A stretch of 64,000 nucleotides of DNA from Bacillota bacterium (GCA_023410875.1 JAEYPH010000080.1:10455-74454), one strand, 5' to 3'. Positions 43,747-52,940 are shown, counted from the stretch's first letter. The notes: a model not told the origin generated them from the sequence alone. Program-made: numbers and translations.

Positions 43747-44897
43747 GACTTTTGATACACGGCGGCACGGTGTTGCGGGAGGGCCGGCTGGAAAGAGCCG
43801 ACGTCCTGTGCGAGGACGGCAGGATCGCCGGCATCGGCGGCATTGCCGAACATGCCCGATGCGACCAGCGGCTGGATGCCCAGGGCCTCACGGTGCTGCC
43901 GGGTTTCGTGGATGGACACATCCACGGTGCTGCCGACGGCCTCGCCGGCGATTTGGATGGCATCCGAGCCATGTCGGCCATGCTGGCCGCCCACGGTGTG
44001 ACGGCCTTTCTGCCCACGCTGGCCTCCGAGACGCCCCAGGACACTCGCGAAGGCCTCCGGGCCATCGCAGCCGCCATGGCGGAGAACCTGCCCGGCGCGC
44101 AGGTGCTGGGCGCCCACATGGAGGGGCCCTTTCTGGCGGCCAACTGCAAGGGCGCCATGGACGAGCGCAACTTTCTGGCGCCCACCGTGGAGAATTGGAA
44201 CCGCCTGACCGGCGACTGGGCCCCGGTCGTGCGCCGTATGACGCTGGACCCGGCCCAGCCAGGGGCATTGGATTTCATCGGGTGGCTCACGGCCCAAGGC
44301 GTGTCGGTCAGCATCGGCCACAGCGCGGCGGACGCCGCCACCGTGACAGCCGCGCTGGAAGCGGGGGCCTGTTCGGTCACCCATCTCTTTAACGCCATGC
44401 CTTCGCTGCACCACCGCAACCCCGGCGTCATCGGCGCGGCCCTCAGCGACCCCCGGGCGACGGTGGAACTGATCGCCGACTTTGTGCATGTGGACCCGGT
44501 GGCATTGAAGGTCGCCATGGCGGCCAAGGGAGCTGCCGGCGTTATGCTGGTCAGCGACGCGCTGCAGGCAGCCGGCATGCCCGACGGGGACTACGCTTTG
44601 GGCGGTGTGACCGTGTATGTGCGCGGCGGCGTGGCTCGCATCGCCGCGGGCAACCTGGCCGGCAGTACGCTGCTGCTGGACCGCGCCGTGCGCAATGTGA
44701 CGTCGCTGGGCCTCAGCCTGCCCGACGCGGCGGCCATGGCGTCGGCGGTGCCGGCGCGGGTGTGCGGCGCGGCGGACAGGGGCCGCATCGCCGTGGGCCT
44801 GTATGCGGATTTCGCGCTGCTGGATGGGGATCTGCAGGTGGCCGCCACCGTGGTGGGCGGCGTGCCGGTGTACCGGCGAGAGGGAGCGCGGCTGTGA
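43743..44897 (+). CDS. nagA: N-acetylglucosamine-6-phosphate deacetylase
   Basis: A 384-residue amidohydrolase. The metal-binding VDGHIHG, the HMEGPFLAANCKGAMD signature, GHSAADAATV, HLFNAMPSLHHRNPG and SDALQAAG (catalytic Asp) are those of NagA, which deacetylates GlcNAc-6-phosphate in amino-sugar and cell-wall recycling. Start ATG 43743 overlaps the previous stop; the longer frame back to 42987 is antisense-like filler. No nagB is adjacent. It is translationally linked on both sides. Confidence 0.93.
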   Translation: MRLLIHGGTVLREGRLERADVLCEDGRIAGIGGIAEHARCDQRLDAQGLTVLPGFVDGHIHGAADGLAGDLDGIRAMSAMLAAHGVTAFLPTLASETPQDTREGLRAIAAAMAENLPGAQVLGAHMEGPFLAANCKGAMDERNFLAPTVENWNRLTGDWAPVVRRMTLDPAQPGALDFIGWLTAQGVSVSIGHSAADAATVTAALEAGACSVTHLFNAMPSLHHRNPGVIGAALSDPRATVELIADFVHVDPVALKVAMAAKGAAGVMLVSDALQAAGMPDGDYALGGVTVYVRGGVARIAAGNLAGSTLLLDRAVRNVTSLGLSLPDAAAMASAVPARVCGAADRGRIAVGLYADFALLDGDLQVAATVVGGVPVYRREGARL

Positions 44898-45556
44898 CCG
44901 ACACTGTGCTTCGAAGCATCTATACGTTCCTGACCAATGCCCGGGCCCAGCTGCCCGATGAGCTTTTGCTGCTGTTGCTTTTCACAGCGGCGATGCTGCA
45001 GGTGCTGCTGCCGCCGGTGCCCGGCGACGCTGTTTTGAGCGCTGCCGGCGTTATGAGCGCCCTCAGCGGCCCGGCCTTGGCAGCTCAATGCCTGCTATGC
45101 TACTGGTTGGGCACGGCCAGCGCGTGCATCCTGCTCTATGAGCTGGGCCGCGCCAAGGGCCCGGCGCTGCTGCGCAGCCGCCTGCTCACGCGGCTGTTGC
45201 CCGAACGGGCGCTGGCGCGGGCCGGAAGCATTTTGAAGCGTCGCGGCCATTGGGCGCTGCTGGGGGCCAAGTTCCTTCCCGGCGTCAATTGGCCCACGGT
45301 GCTGCTGGCCGGAGCCAGCAGAGCTCCGCGGCTGCGCAGCTACAGCGCCATGGCCGGGGCTTCGCTATTGCACAACGGCGCGCTGTTCCTGCTGGGGTAC
45401 GCCTTCGGCGGCAGCTTTTGGGCTGTGGCTGCGGCGATGCGCTCTATGAGCGCCGTGGGCCTGCTGCTGCTGGCCGTGGGCCTGGGCGCGGCGGCGTGGG
45501 TTTATGGCTGCGTGCTGCGGCGTGCCCGCAGGGCGCAGGGAGGTTCCGATGAATGA
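44894..45556 (+). CDS. DedA/VTT-domain membrane protein
   Basis: A 220-residue membrane protein with the VTT (SNARE-associated, DedA) layout: LPPVPGDAVLSAAG early re-entrant motif, YELGRAKG, and FLPGVNWPTVLLAGASR as the second re-entrant segment with conserved Gly/Pro. DedA proteins act as lipid carriers' flippases or in membrane homeostasis. GTG 44894 overlaps the nagA stop as GTGA. The following lipoprotein gene starts before its stop. Confidence 0.82.
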   Translation: MTDTVLRSIYTFLTNARAQLPDELLLLLLFTAAMLQVLLPPVPGDAVLSAAGVMSALSGPALAAQCLLCYWLGTASACILLYELGRAKGPALLRSRLLTRLLPERALARAGSILKRRGHWALLGAKFLPGVNWPTVLLAGASRAPRLRSYSAMAGASLLHNGALFLLGYAFGGSFWAVAAAMRSMSAVGLLLLAVGLGAAAWVYGCVLRRARRAQGGSDE

Positions 45557-46541
45557 TTTGAAACGGCGTGTGTGCGCCGCAGCGCTGTCGGCGCTGCTGG
45601 CGGGGGCTTTGGCGGGGTGCGCCTCCTCCGACCCGCAGGCTTCCCCCACAGCCACCGCCACAGCCACCGCGCCGGCGGCGCCCCAGGTGACCGCCGCGCC
45701 GGGCAAGGTTGCGGCGCCCCAGGTGCATCGCTTCCACGGCTATGAGGCGCGCCTTAAGCCGGTCAAGGGCCCGCGGGCGCAGCTTTCCGAGCCCATCGCC
45801 GCGCAGCTTTTGCTGGATGCCAGCGTGACCCAGCGCCTGAATGTCCCCGACGCCGTGGCCAAGTTCGGCAACGACATCGAGGTTTATGATCCCAATTCCG
45901 ACGCCAGCTATCACTTCCAGATCGCCTCCGACGGCCAGCTGCTGATGCGCGCCTCCGACGGCCACGTGTTCCGCATGCCGGAATACATCTACTACCTGCT
46001 GGAGCAGCGGCTGTGGGAGGTCGGCGGAACGCTCAAGGATGGTACGCTGACCTGGCAGCCCGAATCCGGCAGCACGGAGCTGCTGGAGACCGAGCTGCCC
46101 CGGCTCATCAAGACCGCGATGCTGCCGGCCTACGGCTACGCCATGGGCTATTTCTGCTCCTATAAAATCTATGGTCTGAATACGTCCAACAAGGATTCAA
46201 TCAAGATCTATATGCTGCTGATGTACATGGGCTATGACATTGATGAGACCAAGGGCGCAGCCTTCCTGCCGGAGTTTTCCCACGTCAGCGCGGCATCGCT
46301 GACCTTCAAACGACTGCGGGGCAACACATGGCAGCTGGCCGAGCTGCGGTTGCCGGTAACGCCCAAGGAGGTCAACAAGGACACGACCTACGCCAGCGTG
46401 CGCAAGGTTCTGCCTTTTGAACACATGGACGCCTACGAGGCGGACATAAAGGATACTTCCGCTCTGACCAAGGACATCGTGCGCCAGGCCACCGAGTTCC
46501 TGCGGGAAAACGGCTTAACAGGGCTGAGTATAGGCGATTGA
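45549..46541 (+). CDS. Hypothetical lipoprotein
   Basis: A 330-residue exported lipoprotein: basic N-terminus (MNDLKRR), hydrophobic Ala/Leu segment, lipobox LAGC (Cys24) and a Ser/Pro/Thr/Ala linker (residues ~25-55). The remaining globular domain has no family I recognise; it is mixed alpha/beta with aromatic-rich patches (YAMGYFCSYKIYG). The start overlaps the DedA gene end, so it belongs to the cca-nagA-dedA operon. An envelope-associated role is inferred only from export and neighbours. Confidence 0.75.
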   Translation: MNDLKRRVCAAALSALLAGALAGCASSDPQASPTATATATAPAAPQVTAAPGKVAAPQVHRFHGYEARLKPVKGPRAQLSEPIAAQLLLDASVTQRLNVPDAVAKFGNDIEVYDPNSDASYHFQIASDGQLLMRASDGHVFRMPEYIYYLLEQRLWEVGGTLKDGTLTWQPESGSTELLETELPRLIKTAMLPAYGYAMGYFCSYKIYGLNTSNKDSIKIYMLLMYMGYDIDETKGAAFLPEFSHVSAASLTFKRLRGNTWQLAELRLPVTPKEVNKDTTYASVRKVLPFEHMDAYEADIKDTSALTKDIVRQATEFLRENGLTGLSIGD

Positions 46542-46560
46542 ATTTGGAGGCTCATGTAGC

Positions 46561-47187
46561 ATGAAGGAGTTGCAGCCTTTGGGTGTTCCCACACTCGATG
46601 AGGCGGAACGTATCCTGAAGGAAGCGGAACAACTGAACCCCGGAGCCTGGGTTGACCATTCAAGAAACGTTGCCCTGGGAGCGAGAATCATCGCCGGGAA
46701 GACCGGGGACATGGTTCCGGAACTGGCATATGTCCTGGGGCTTCTGCATGATATCGGCAGATGATTCGGGAAATTCGGGATGCGCCATGGGCTTGACGGG
46801 TATCGTTTTGCAAGTGAAAACGGTCATCCTATTCTAGCGAGAATTTGCCTAAGCCACATCGCGTTTACACATAACAACCGAATAGTCACTGTTGGCAATT
46901 GGGACGGTACGCAGGAGGAGCACCAATTTGTGATCGATACCTTATCGGCCACGGATGAAACGGATTATGATAGGTTAATCAGGCTTTGCGACTATTTTGC
47001 TGTGCCTACCGGGTTTTGCCTGATCGAAAAAAGGCTGGTGGACATGGCGTTGAGGGGCGGCCTGAACGAATATTCGATACCCAGATGGGAATCGACCTTT
47101 CAAACCAAACGATACTTCGAAGAAAAAATGGGAGTGTCGGTCTATGATGTTCTGCCAAATGTAAAGGAAAACACCTTTCGATCATGA
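46561..47187 (+). pseudogene. HD-domain phosphohydrolase interrupted by an in-frame TGA
   Basis: Residues before and after the stop are in one frame and together form an HD domain protein of 208 codons. The first part ends LGLLHDIGR at 46761, then TGA (46762-46764), then FGKFGMRHGLDGYRFA without a frame change. HDIGRRFG is expected, so a CGA to TGA transition explains the break. Downstream sequence to 47187 is undamaged, which points to a recent mutation, a base-call error or readthrough. A restart at ATG 46780 would lack the HD motif. Confidence 0.82.
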
Positions 47188-47250
47188 GTTCATCCGTTGG
47201 GGTGTCATGAGAGGATTCACAAGAGCTAAGACAAAGGAACCCTGTCAAAC

Positions 47251-49173
47251 ATGAAAACTTTTCCCGCCGGCGACTATGACATCATCGTGACCGGGGCGGG
47301 CCACGCCGGCGTGGAAGCCGCGCTGGCCGCCGCCCGCCTGGGCCATAAAACGCTGCTGCTGACCATCAACCTGGATGGCCTGGCGCTGATGGCCTGCAAC
47401 CCCGCCGTGGGCGGTACATCCAAGGGCCACCTGGTGCGCGAGGTGGACGCGCTGGGCGGCCAGATGGCGCTGTGCACCGATGAGACCTGCCTGCAGACCA
47501 AGCTGCTCAACACGTCCAAGGGCCCCGCCGTGCACAGTTTGCGCGCCCAGGCCGACAAGAAGGCCTATCAGCGGCGCATGAAGCAGGTCGTGGAGAGCAC
47601 CGACAACCTTCATTTAAAACAGGGTGAAGTCGTGCGCATCGTGACCGAGGGCGGCCGCGTGGCCGCCGTGGAGTGCCGCGAGGGCGCGCGCTACGGCTGC
47701 CGGGCGCTGGTGCTGGCCACCGGCGTGTATCTCAAAGGCCGCGTCATCATCGGCGACCATACGACTTCCAGCGGGCCTTCGGGGCTGTTCCCCGCCGAAT
47801 ACTTGAGCGACAGCCTGCGGGAGCTGGGCTTGAGCCTGCGCCGCTTCAAGACCGGCACACCCGCCCGGGTGGACGGCCGCAGCCTGGATTACGCCGCCAT
47901 GGCCCGCCAGGATGGCGACGCGTCCGCGCCGCCGTTCTCCTTTTTGACCGACCATGTGGATTGCCCCCAGCAGCCCTGCTGGCTGACCTATACCAACGAT
48001 CAAACGCATACGATCATCCGGGAGAACTTACACCGCTCTCCGCTGTATAGCGGCGTCATAGAGGGTACCGGCCCGCGCTATTGCCCCAGCATAGAGGACA
48101 AGGTCGTGCGCTTTGCCGACAAGGCCGCCCACCAGGTGTTCATAGAGCCCGAGGGGCTGCACACGGCGGAGATGTATGTGCAGGGCATGTCCACATCGCT
48201 GCCGGTGGATGTGCAGATCGCCATGCTGCGCACGCTGCCGGGCCTCACCCGCATGGAGCTCATGCGACCGGGCTACGCCATCGAATATGACTGCCTGGAC
48301 CCGCTGCAGCTGACCGCGTCGCTCATGGTCAAGGCCGTGTCGGGCCTGTTCACCGCCGGGCAGATCAACGGCACCTCGGGCTATGAGGAGGCCGCCGCCC
48401 AGGGCATCGTCGCCGGCATCAACGCCGCGCAGTATCTGCGAGAGCAGCCGCCGCTGGTGCTGGACCGCGCCCAGGGGTACATCGGCGTGCTCATAGACGA
48501 CCTGGTGACCAAGGGCACCAATGAGCCCTACCGCATGATGACCAGCCGCGCCGAGCACCGCCTGGTGCTGCGCCAGGACAACGCCGACCTGCGCCTGACC
48601 GGGCTGGGCCGGCAGGTTGGGCTGGTCAGCGACCAGCGGTATGATCGCATGATGCGCAAGCGCGAGCAGACCGAGCGCATGACCGCCCATCTGCGCGACG
48701 CGGGTTTGCGGCCCTCGGCAGCGCTCTCGGACATCCTGCTGCGCGCCGGAGAGCAGCCCCCGGAGGGCACGGTGCGGCTGGCCGAGCTGCTCAAGCGCCC
48801 CGCCGTGCGCTATGCCGACCTGGCCTCGCTGGACGCCGAACGGCCCGATGTGGCTGCCGACGCGGTGGAGCAGGCCGAGATCGCCATCAAATATGAAGGC
48901 TACATCGCCCGCGAGAACCGCGAGATTGAACGCTTCCGCCGCATGGAGAGCCGCGCGCTGCCCACGGACATCGATTACGCCGTCATCACAGGCATCCGCA
49001 AGGAAGCCAGGCAGAAGTTGAACGCCATCCGCCCGGCCAACCTGGGCCAGGCGGGGCGCATCTCCGGCGTTTCCCCGGCGGACATCGCCGTGCTCATGGT
49101 GTGGCTGGAAAAATACCGGCCCGCACCCCGGCCAACTGGTCAAAGCACCCCTGAAGAGATGAAAAGCAAATAA
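47251..49173 (+). CDS. mnmG: tRNA uridine-5-carboxymethylaminomethyl modification enzyme MnmG
   Basis: The 640-residue FAD protein has the GAGHAGVEAALAAARLG dinucleotide motif, NPAVGGTSKGHLVREVDALGG and LNTSKGPAVHSLRAQADK signatures, and the C-terminal helical domain (YEGYIARENREIERFR, RKEARQKLNAIRP). With MnmE it modifies U34 of tRNAs. Length and all motifs are normal. Its stop is directly followed by element copy A (49172). No mnmE or rsmG is in the window. Confidence 0.96.
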   Translation: MKTFPAGDYDIIVTGAGHAGVEAALAAARLGHKTLLLTINLDGLALMACNPAVGGTSKGHLVREVDALGGQMALCTDETCLQTKLLNTSKGPAVHSLRAQADKKAYQRRMKQVVESTDNLHLKQGEVVRIVTEGGRVAAVECREGARYGCRALVLATGVYLKGRVIIGDHTTSSGPSGLFPAEYLSDSLRELGLSLRRFKTGTPARVDGRSLDYAAMARQDGDASAPPFSFLTDHVDCPQQPCWLTYTNDQTHTIIRENLHRSPLYSGVIEGTGPRYCPSIEDKVVRFADKAAHQVFIEPEGLHTAEMYVQGMSTSLPVDVQIAMLRTLPGLTRMELMRPGYAIEYDCLDPLQLTASLMVKAVSGLFTAGQINGTSGYEEAAAQGIVAGINAAQYLREQPPLVLDRAQGYIGVLIDDLVTKGTNEPYRMMTSRAEHRLVLRQDNADLRLTGLGRQVGLVSDQRYDRMMRKREQTERMTAHLRDAGLRPSAALSDILLRAGEQPPEGTVRLAELLKRPAVRYADLASLDAERPDVAADAVEQAEIAIKYEGYIARENREIERFRRMESRALPTDIDYAVITGIRKEARQKLNAIRPANLGQAGRISGVSPADIAVLMVWLEKYRPAPRPTGQSTPEEMKSK

Positions 49174-49379
49174 CCGACCGCCGATTCACTCGGCGGGAGG
49201 AAATATGAACAAAGAGCGGAAGTATAAAGAGACCCGCCCACAGGCGAAATACGTTTCTCAAAAAAATTGAATGAGTAGAGAAACTTAGAGATCGCCCGGC
49301 GACCTGCGCGACGGGCGATAGCGTGCAGTTATAACAAGACGTCTGAATCGCCAAGGCGCCACAGCGCCGCAGGCGAAAG
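49172..49379 (+). ncRNA. Structured repeat element, copy A
   Basis: A 203-nt core (CCGA at 49174 to GGCGA at 49376) folds into five stems: CCGCCGA/TCGGCGG with TTCAC loop; CGCC/GGCG after ACC; GTTTCTC/GAGAAAC; ATCGCCC/GGGCGAT; and a nested TCGCC..GGCGA with GGCGC/GCGCC inside. Linker ACAAGACGTCTGAATCGCC is shared with copies B and C. It starts on the mnmG stop and ends at the ribosome site of the next gene. Whether it works as RNA or DNA is not known. Confidence 0.7.
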
Positions 49380-49390
49380 GAGGGCAACAC

Positions 49391-50470
49391 ATGAAAACGT
49401 CTGACGGCATGAACTACGCCCCCAAAGGGGAGAACCGCCCGGTCGTGGGCCCCGGCGAATTCCCCTTCGCGGCGGTGGGGCTGGACCATGGGCACATCTA
49501 CGGCATGTGCAACGGCCTCGTGGAGGCCGGCGGCCAGCTCAAGTGGGTGTATGACCCCGACCCGCAGAAGCTGGACCGCTTCTGCAAGGCCTTCCCCCAG
49601 GCGCGCCGGGCCAGAAGCGAGAATGAATTGCTGGATGACCCGCAAGTGCGCCTGGTGGCCGGCGCATGCGTGACCAGCGAGCGCTGCGCGCTGGGCCTGC
49701 GGGTTATGGAGGCCGGCAAGGATTACTTCACCGACAAAGCGCCGCTCACAACACTTGACCAGCTGGATGCCGCCCGCGCCGCGTGCCAAAAGACCGGCAG
49801 GAAATACGCCGTGTACTATGCCGAGCGGCTGCATTCCGAGGCGGGGGTGTTCACCGGCCGTCTCATCCAGCAGGGGGCCATCGGCCGCGTGCTGCAGGTG
49901 CTGGGCATGGGGCCGCACCGCCTGGGCGCTGCCGGGCGTCCGGATTGGTTCTTCCGCAAGGAGAAGTATGGCGGCATCCTGTGCGACATCGGCAGCCATC
50001 AGATCGAGCAGATTTTGTACTACACCGGCTCTCGCGACGCAACCGTGGTGCGCAGCCAGATCGCCAACTACAACCACCCGCAATACCCGGAACTGGACGA
50101 CTTCGGCGACGCGATGCTCGTGACCGACACCGGCGCCACGGGCTATTTCCGCGTGGACTGGTTCACGCCCGACGGCCTGCAGATGTGGGGCGATGGGCGC
50201 AGCTTCATCTTGGGAACCGAAGGGTTCATCGAGCAGCGCAAATACATGAACATCGGCACAGAGGATGGCCCGGACCATGTGTTCCTGGCCAACGGCGAGG
50301 GCGAGACGCGCTTCGACGTGCACGGCAAGGTGGGCTACCCGTATTTCGGAGAGCTGATCCTGGACTGCCTGAACCGCACGGAAAACGCGATGACGCAGGA
50401 GCATGCTTTCAAGGCGGCGGAACTCAGCGTGCGCGCACAAATGAACGCGGCAATACTGACCGCGAAATAG
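49391..50470 (+). CDS. Gfo/Idh/MocA family oxidoreductase
   Basis: The 359-residue protein has an N-terminal NAD(P)-binding Rossmann fold (FAAVGLDHGHIYGMCNGLVEAGG, less Gly-rich than usual) and a C-terminal substrate domain; the catalytic Lys is probably in YFTDKAPL (EKP in other members) and GGILCDIGSHQIEQILYY is the typical GxxxDxGxHxxD helix. It oxidises or reduces a sugar or sugar acid. AAGGAGGG precedes the ATG directly after element copy A, so expression could be affected by that fold. It lacks a close operon partner. Confidence 0.88.
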   Translation: MKTSDGMNYAPKGENRPVVGPGEFPFAAVGLDHGHIYGMCNGLVEAGGQLKWVYDPDPQKLDRFCKAFPQARRARSENELLDDPQVRLVAGACVTSERCALGLRVMEAGKDYFTDKAPLTTLDQLDAARAACQKTGRKYAVYYAERLHSEAGVFTGRLIQQGAIGRVLQVLGMGPHRLGAAGRPDWFFRKEKYGGILCDIGSHQIEQILYYTGSRDATVVRSQIANYNHPQYPELDDFGDAMLVTDTGATGYFRVDWFTPDGLQMWGDGRSFILGTEGFIEQRKYMNIGTEDGPDHVFLANGEGETRFDVHGKVGYPYFGELILDCLNRTENAMTQEHAFKAAELSVRAQMNAAILTAK

Positions 50471-50538
50471 TTACTGCTTGGTTGATAAAGGGCTGCCGCG
50501 TCAGTCGCATAATGGGATAATGATTTTATAGATTGAGG

Positions 50539-50600
50539 CCGAAGGTTTCCAAAGGGCGATCGGAAAGCCCTTTGGTCGCGCCCAATGGCGCGAAATCCTT
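50539..50600. repeat. REP-like double-hairpin repeat, copy 2
   Basis: Same unit as 61-122, between two convergent genes: CCAAAGGGCGATCGGAAAGC.. palindrome and TCGCGCCcaatGGCGCGA. It probably acts as a bidirectional terminator. Confidence 0.75.
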
Positions 50601-50616
50601 CTGCTTCGTATATGCG

Positions 50617-51204
50617 TTATGTGCTCGGGAACAATTGGTCAATCAGCGTATCAATGAAGCGGTTCACCTGTTCGGAATCCGTCGGGTCGCACCCCGACGT
50701 CAGCGCGCCGACACCGCCCCGCAAAAACAGGACTTGCAGCGTGAAAATCAGGCTGTGGGTAAGCGCCAGCACGTGAGCCTCGTCGGCCTTGTCGCCGCAG
50801 GCCTCGCGAACCACGGGCACGTAGGCCCGAAGCGTCTGCGCGGTGTTGTCCCCCCCGCCGGGGGTGTGGATGTCGTGCAGGATGGACGCCCGGGAGATGC
50901 CGGGATTGTCCATCAAAAAACGCATGTTTGCCTTGACCAGGAACCGCAGCTTGTCCACGGGGGGCAGGTCCACGCTCCCGGCGAAGGCGTCAAAGCCATC
51001 GATGACCCGGCTTATGATCCTCTGTGTGCATAAGTCCAGCAGGTGCTCCTTGGTCTGAAAGTGGTAGTTGATCAGGCCCACGCCCACGCCGGCTCGGGCG
51101 GCGATGTCCCGGGTCGTCACCGGTTCGGTGCCGCCGTGTTCGCGGATCAACTGGGTCGTGGATTCGATGATCCTTTCCCTGGTCTCGGTATCCCGTTTGG
51201 TCAT
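50617..51204 (-). CDS. TetR family transcriptional regulator
   Basis: The 195-residue protein has a TetR helix-turn-helix at residues ~25-50 (TTRDIAARAGVGVGLINYHFQTKEHLL) and an unclassified ligand-binding C-terminal domain. It is encoded 18 bases after the small membrane protein gene and presumably represses this operon through the twin GAAC-N3-GTTC sites at 51618-51640. The effector is unknown. Confidence 0.9.
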   Translation of the reverse strand: MTKRDTETRERIIESTTQLIREHGGTEPVTTRDIAARAGVGVGLINYHFQTKEHLLDLCTQRIISRVIDGFDAFAGSVDLPPVDKLRFLVKANMRFLMDNPGISRASILHDIHTPGGGDNTAQTLRAYVPVVREACGDKADEAHVLALTHSLIFTLQVLFLRGGVGALTSGCDPTDSEQVNRFIDTLIDQLFPST

Positions 51205-51222
51205 GGCTTCCCCTTGTGTGCG

Positions 51223-51591
51223 TTATTTGATGGCCACATGGGCCAGGCGGCCGATGATCACCTTGATGACGATGGCCGTGAGCATCACATACAGCGCCAG
51301 CCTGGCGTCAGCCAGCACCGGCACTTGCCAGCGGAACAGCTGTGTGAGGCCGGCCAGCAGCGCTAGGGCCCCCAGCGCATAACCGGCAATGGTCAGAGGG
51401 TGGGCTGGCGCCTTGGATGCGTAGGTGAAGATGGCGCCGGTGCTGCACATCACGAAGCCCGCGGCGGCCAGCACGATCACGGCCATGCGCGTGTCCCGGA
51501 TGAACCATACGGCGTTGCCGGTCAGCCCCGCGTAGGCCGCGACGCATGCAATGATAGCGGAAATGATGTAGAGAGGCAATGTTTTGGACAT
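51223..51591 (-). CDS. Small four-helix membrane protein
   Basis: A 122-residue protein with four hydrophobic helices and no recognised family. It precedes tetR in the same operon and is therefore a likely target of that regulator, perhaps an efflux or stress membrane protein. The start ATG at 51591 is preceded by GAAAGGAG. Confidence 0.7.
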   Translation of the reverse strand: MSKTLPLYIISAIIACVAAYAGLTGNAVWFIRDTRMAVIVLAAAGFVMCSTGAIFTYASKAPAHPLTIAGYALGALALLAGLTQLFRWQVPVLADARLALYVMLTAIVIKVIIGRLAHVAIK

Positions 51592-51610
51592 GGGAGACTC
51601 CTTTCAAAAT

Positions 51611-51670
51611 TTATACTGAACGATGTTCTGAACGTTGTTCAGTATAAAATAAATTCCTTCTCTCTGTCAA
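51611..51670 (-). promoter_or_regulatory. Promoter and twin TetR operator
   Basis: Leftward TTGACA (51670-51665), 18-bp spacer and TATACT (51646-51641). Downstream and overlapping lie two palindromes GAACGATGTTC (51618-51628) and GAACGTTGTTC (51630-51640), within a larger perfect inverted repeat TTATACTGAAC/GTTCAGTATAA (51611-51621, 51637-51647). This is a typical tandem site for TetR autoregulation. Confidence 0.8.
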
Positions 51671-51692
51671 TGCAGATTTGATACGGCAGCGG

Positions 51693-51899
51693 AAGCCGAC
51701 CGACGGTTTATCCGGCGGGAGGAAACAGAAGGCAAGTGTGAGGGCGTTCAAGGACCCGCCATCAGGTGAAACGTCTCTGGTGAACAAAATATGAGTTCTG
51801 GAGACAAGTTATCGCTTGGCGACATGTGCGGCAAGCGATAACGAACAGGTAGGACAAGTCATCTAAATCGCCGATGATGCAACAGCAATCATCGGCGAA
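51693..51899 (+). ncRNA. Structured repeat element, copy B
   Basis: Core of 203 nt (51696-51898). Stems correspond to copy A but with different sequence: TTATCGCTTG/CAAGCGATAA in place of ATCGCCC/GGGCGAT, GTCTC/GAGAC in place of GTTTCTC/GAGAAAC, and TCGCCGATGAT/ATCATCGGCGA at the 3' end. It shares ACCCGCC, GAGGAAA and ACAAGTCATCTAAATCGCC. It lies between two minus-strand genes, antiparallel to both, so it is not simply part of their transcript. Confidence 0.7.
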
Positions 51900-52727
51900 T
51901 CAGTGCAATTGTCGGAACTGGCTCGGCGACATGCCGGCGATGGTCTTGAAGGTCTGGTTGAAGTAGCAGATGTTCTCAAAGCCGCATAGGGCTGCCGCCT
52001 GGGCGATTGTCATGTCCCTGTGCTCCAGCAGCAGGCGCTTGCAGTTGTTGATGCGTGTTGTGTTGATGTACCAGAAGGGCCGTACGTGCATCGCCTCTTT
52101 GAACAGCAGGCACAGGTGCCTGGGGGAGACGCCGGCCTGTTGTGCTAGCAATTCCAGCGTGAGCGGCTCCCCATAGTGCTGCTCAATGTAGTGCAGCACC
52201 GGCTCCAGGCGCTTGTAGCGGCTTTCTCGGGGCCGGTTTTTGCTGGCAGGCGCGTTCCAGTAGAGGCTTACAAGCAGATCATAGAGACGGCAGGAGATGT
52301 CCAGCTTCTGCGTGGGCCGCTGCTCCCTTAGCAGGCGCTCCAGCGCGCCGATGACCGACGCCGTGCGCTGTGGATCGGGCAGCTCGAAGGCGGCGGAGTG
52401 GTCGATCTCCAGATAGGACAGGATCGAAGCGGCGCTGCTGCCGCTGAAGGTGATCCAGTCCACCAACCAGGATTCCCCCGTGGGCTCGTACCGGTGGGGC
52501 TCGTGGGGATAAAGGATCATGGACATGTTCTCCCGCAGCGCAAAGCGGCGGGAACCGGCCTCCACCTCTCCCGCGCCCTGCAGGCAGCGAAAAAAGTGAA
52601 AGTAATCATAGCCGTTCTCCCGGGAGATGCTGCGCTGCTCCTGCCCCAAACCAATGCTGGTCACATAGAGAGGCAGAGACAGATCCCGGGCTTCCTGGGT
52701 ATAGAACGCGGAAATGCGCTCAGGCAT
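51900..52727 (-). CDS. AraC family transcriptional regulator
   Basis: A 275-residue regulator with an N-terminal cupin-like sensing domain (FHFFRCLQGAGEVEAGSRRF, ILYPHEPHRYEP) and two C-terminal helix-turn-helix motifs (LTLELLAQQAGVSPRHLCLLFKEA and MTIAQAAALCGFENICYFNQTFKTIAGMSPSQFR, given here as motif regions ~175-270). It is divergent from the oxidoreductase/isomerase pair at 52941 and is the likely activator of it. Its stop abuts element copy B. Confidence 0.9.
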   Translation of the reverse strand: MPERISAFYTQEARDLSLPLYVTSIGLGQEQRSISRENGYDYFHFFRCLQGAGEVEAGSRRFALRENMSMILYPHEPHRYEPTGESWLVDWITFSGSSAASILSYLEIDHSAAFELPDPQRTASVIGALERLLREQRPTQKLDISCRLYDLLVSLYWNAPASKNRPRESRYKRLEPVLHYIEQHYGEPLTLELLAQQAGVSPRHLCLLFKEAMHVRPFWYINTTRINNCKRLLLEHRDMTIAQAAALCGFENICYFNQTFKTIAGMSPSQFRQLH

Positions 52728-52860
52728 GGAGTTCCTCCGTCTGTGTCCGGATTGAGGACGAAACCATCGGTTTGCCGATCCATCCAGATTATAGAACCCT
52801 GCCGGCCAACTGCCAAGAAAAATATGCGAATATACCTAAATGTCGGTGAAAATCCAGCAA

Positions 52861-52889
52861 TTGTTGGCCGAGCCGCGCTGCACTATAAT
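52861..52889 (+). promoter_or_regulatory. Promoter of the oxidoreductase-isomerase operon
   Basis: TTGTTG (52861-52866), 17-bp spacer, TATAAT (52884-52889), then GGAGG before the ATG at 52941. It faces away from the AraC gene. Confidence 0.65.
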
Positions 52890-52940
52890 GGGCCTGCTGG
52901 ATACAGCAAACACTTAAAAAAGGAAAACGGAGGAATACCC

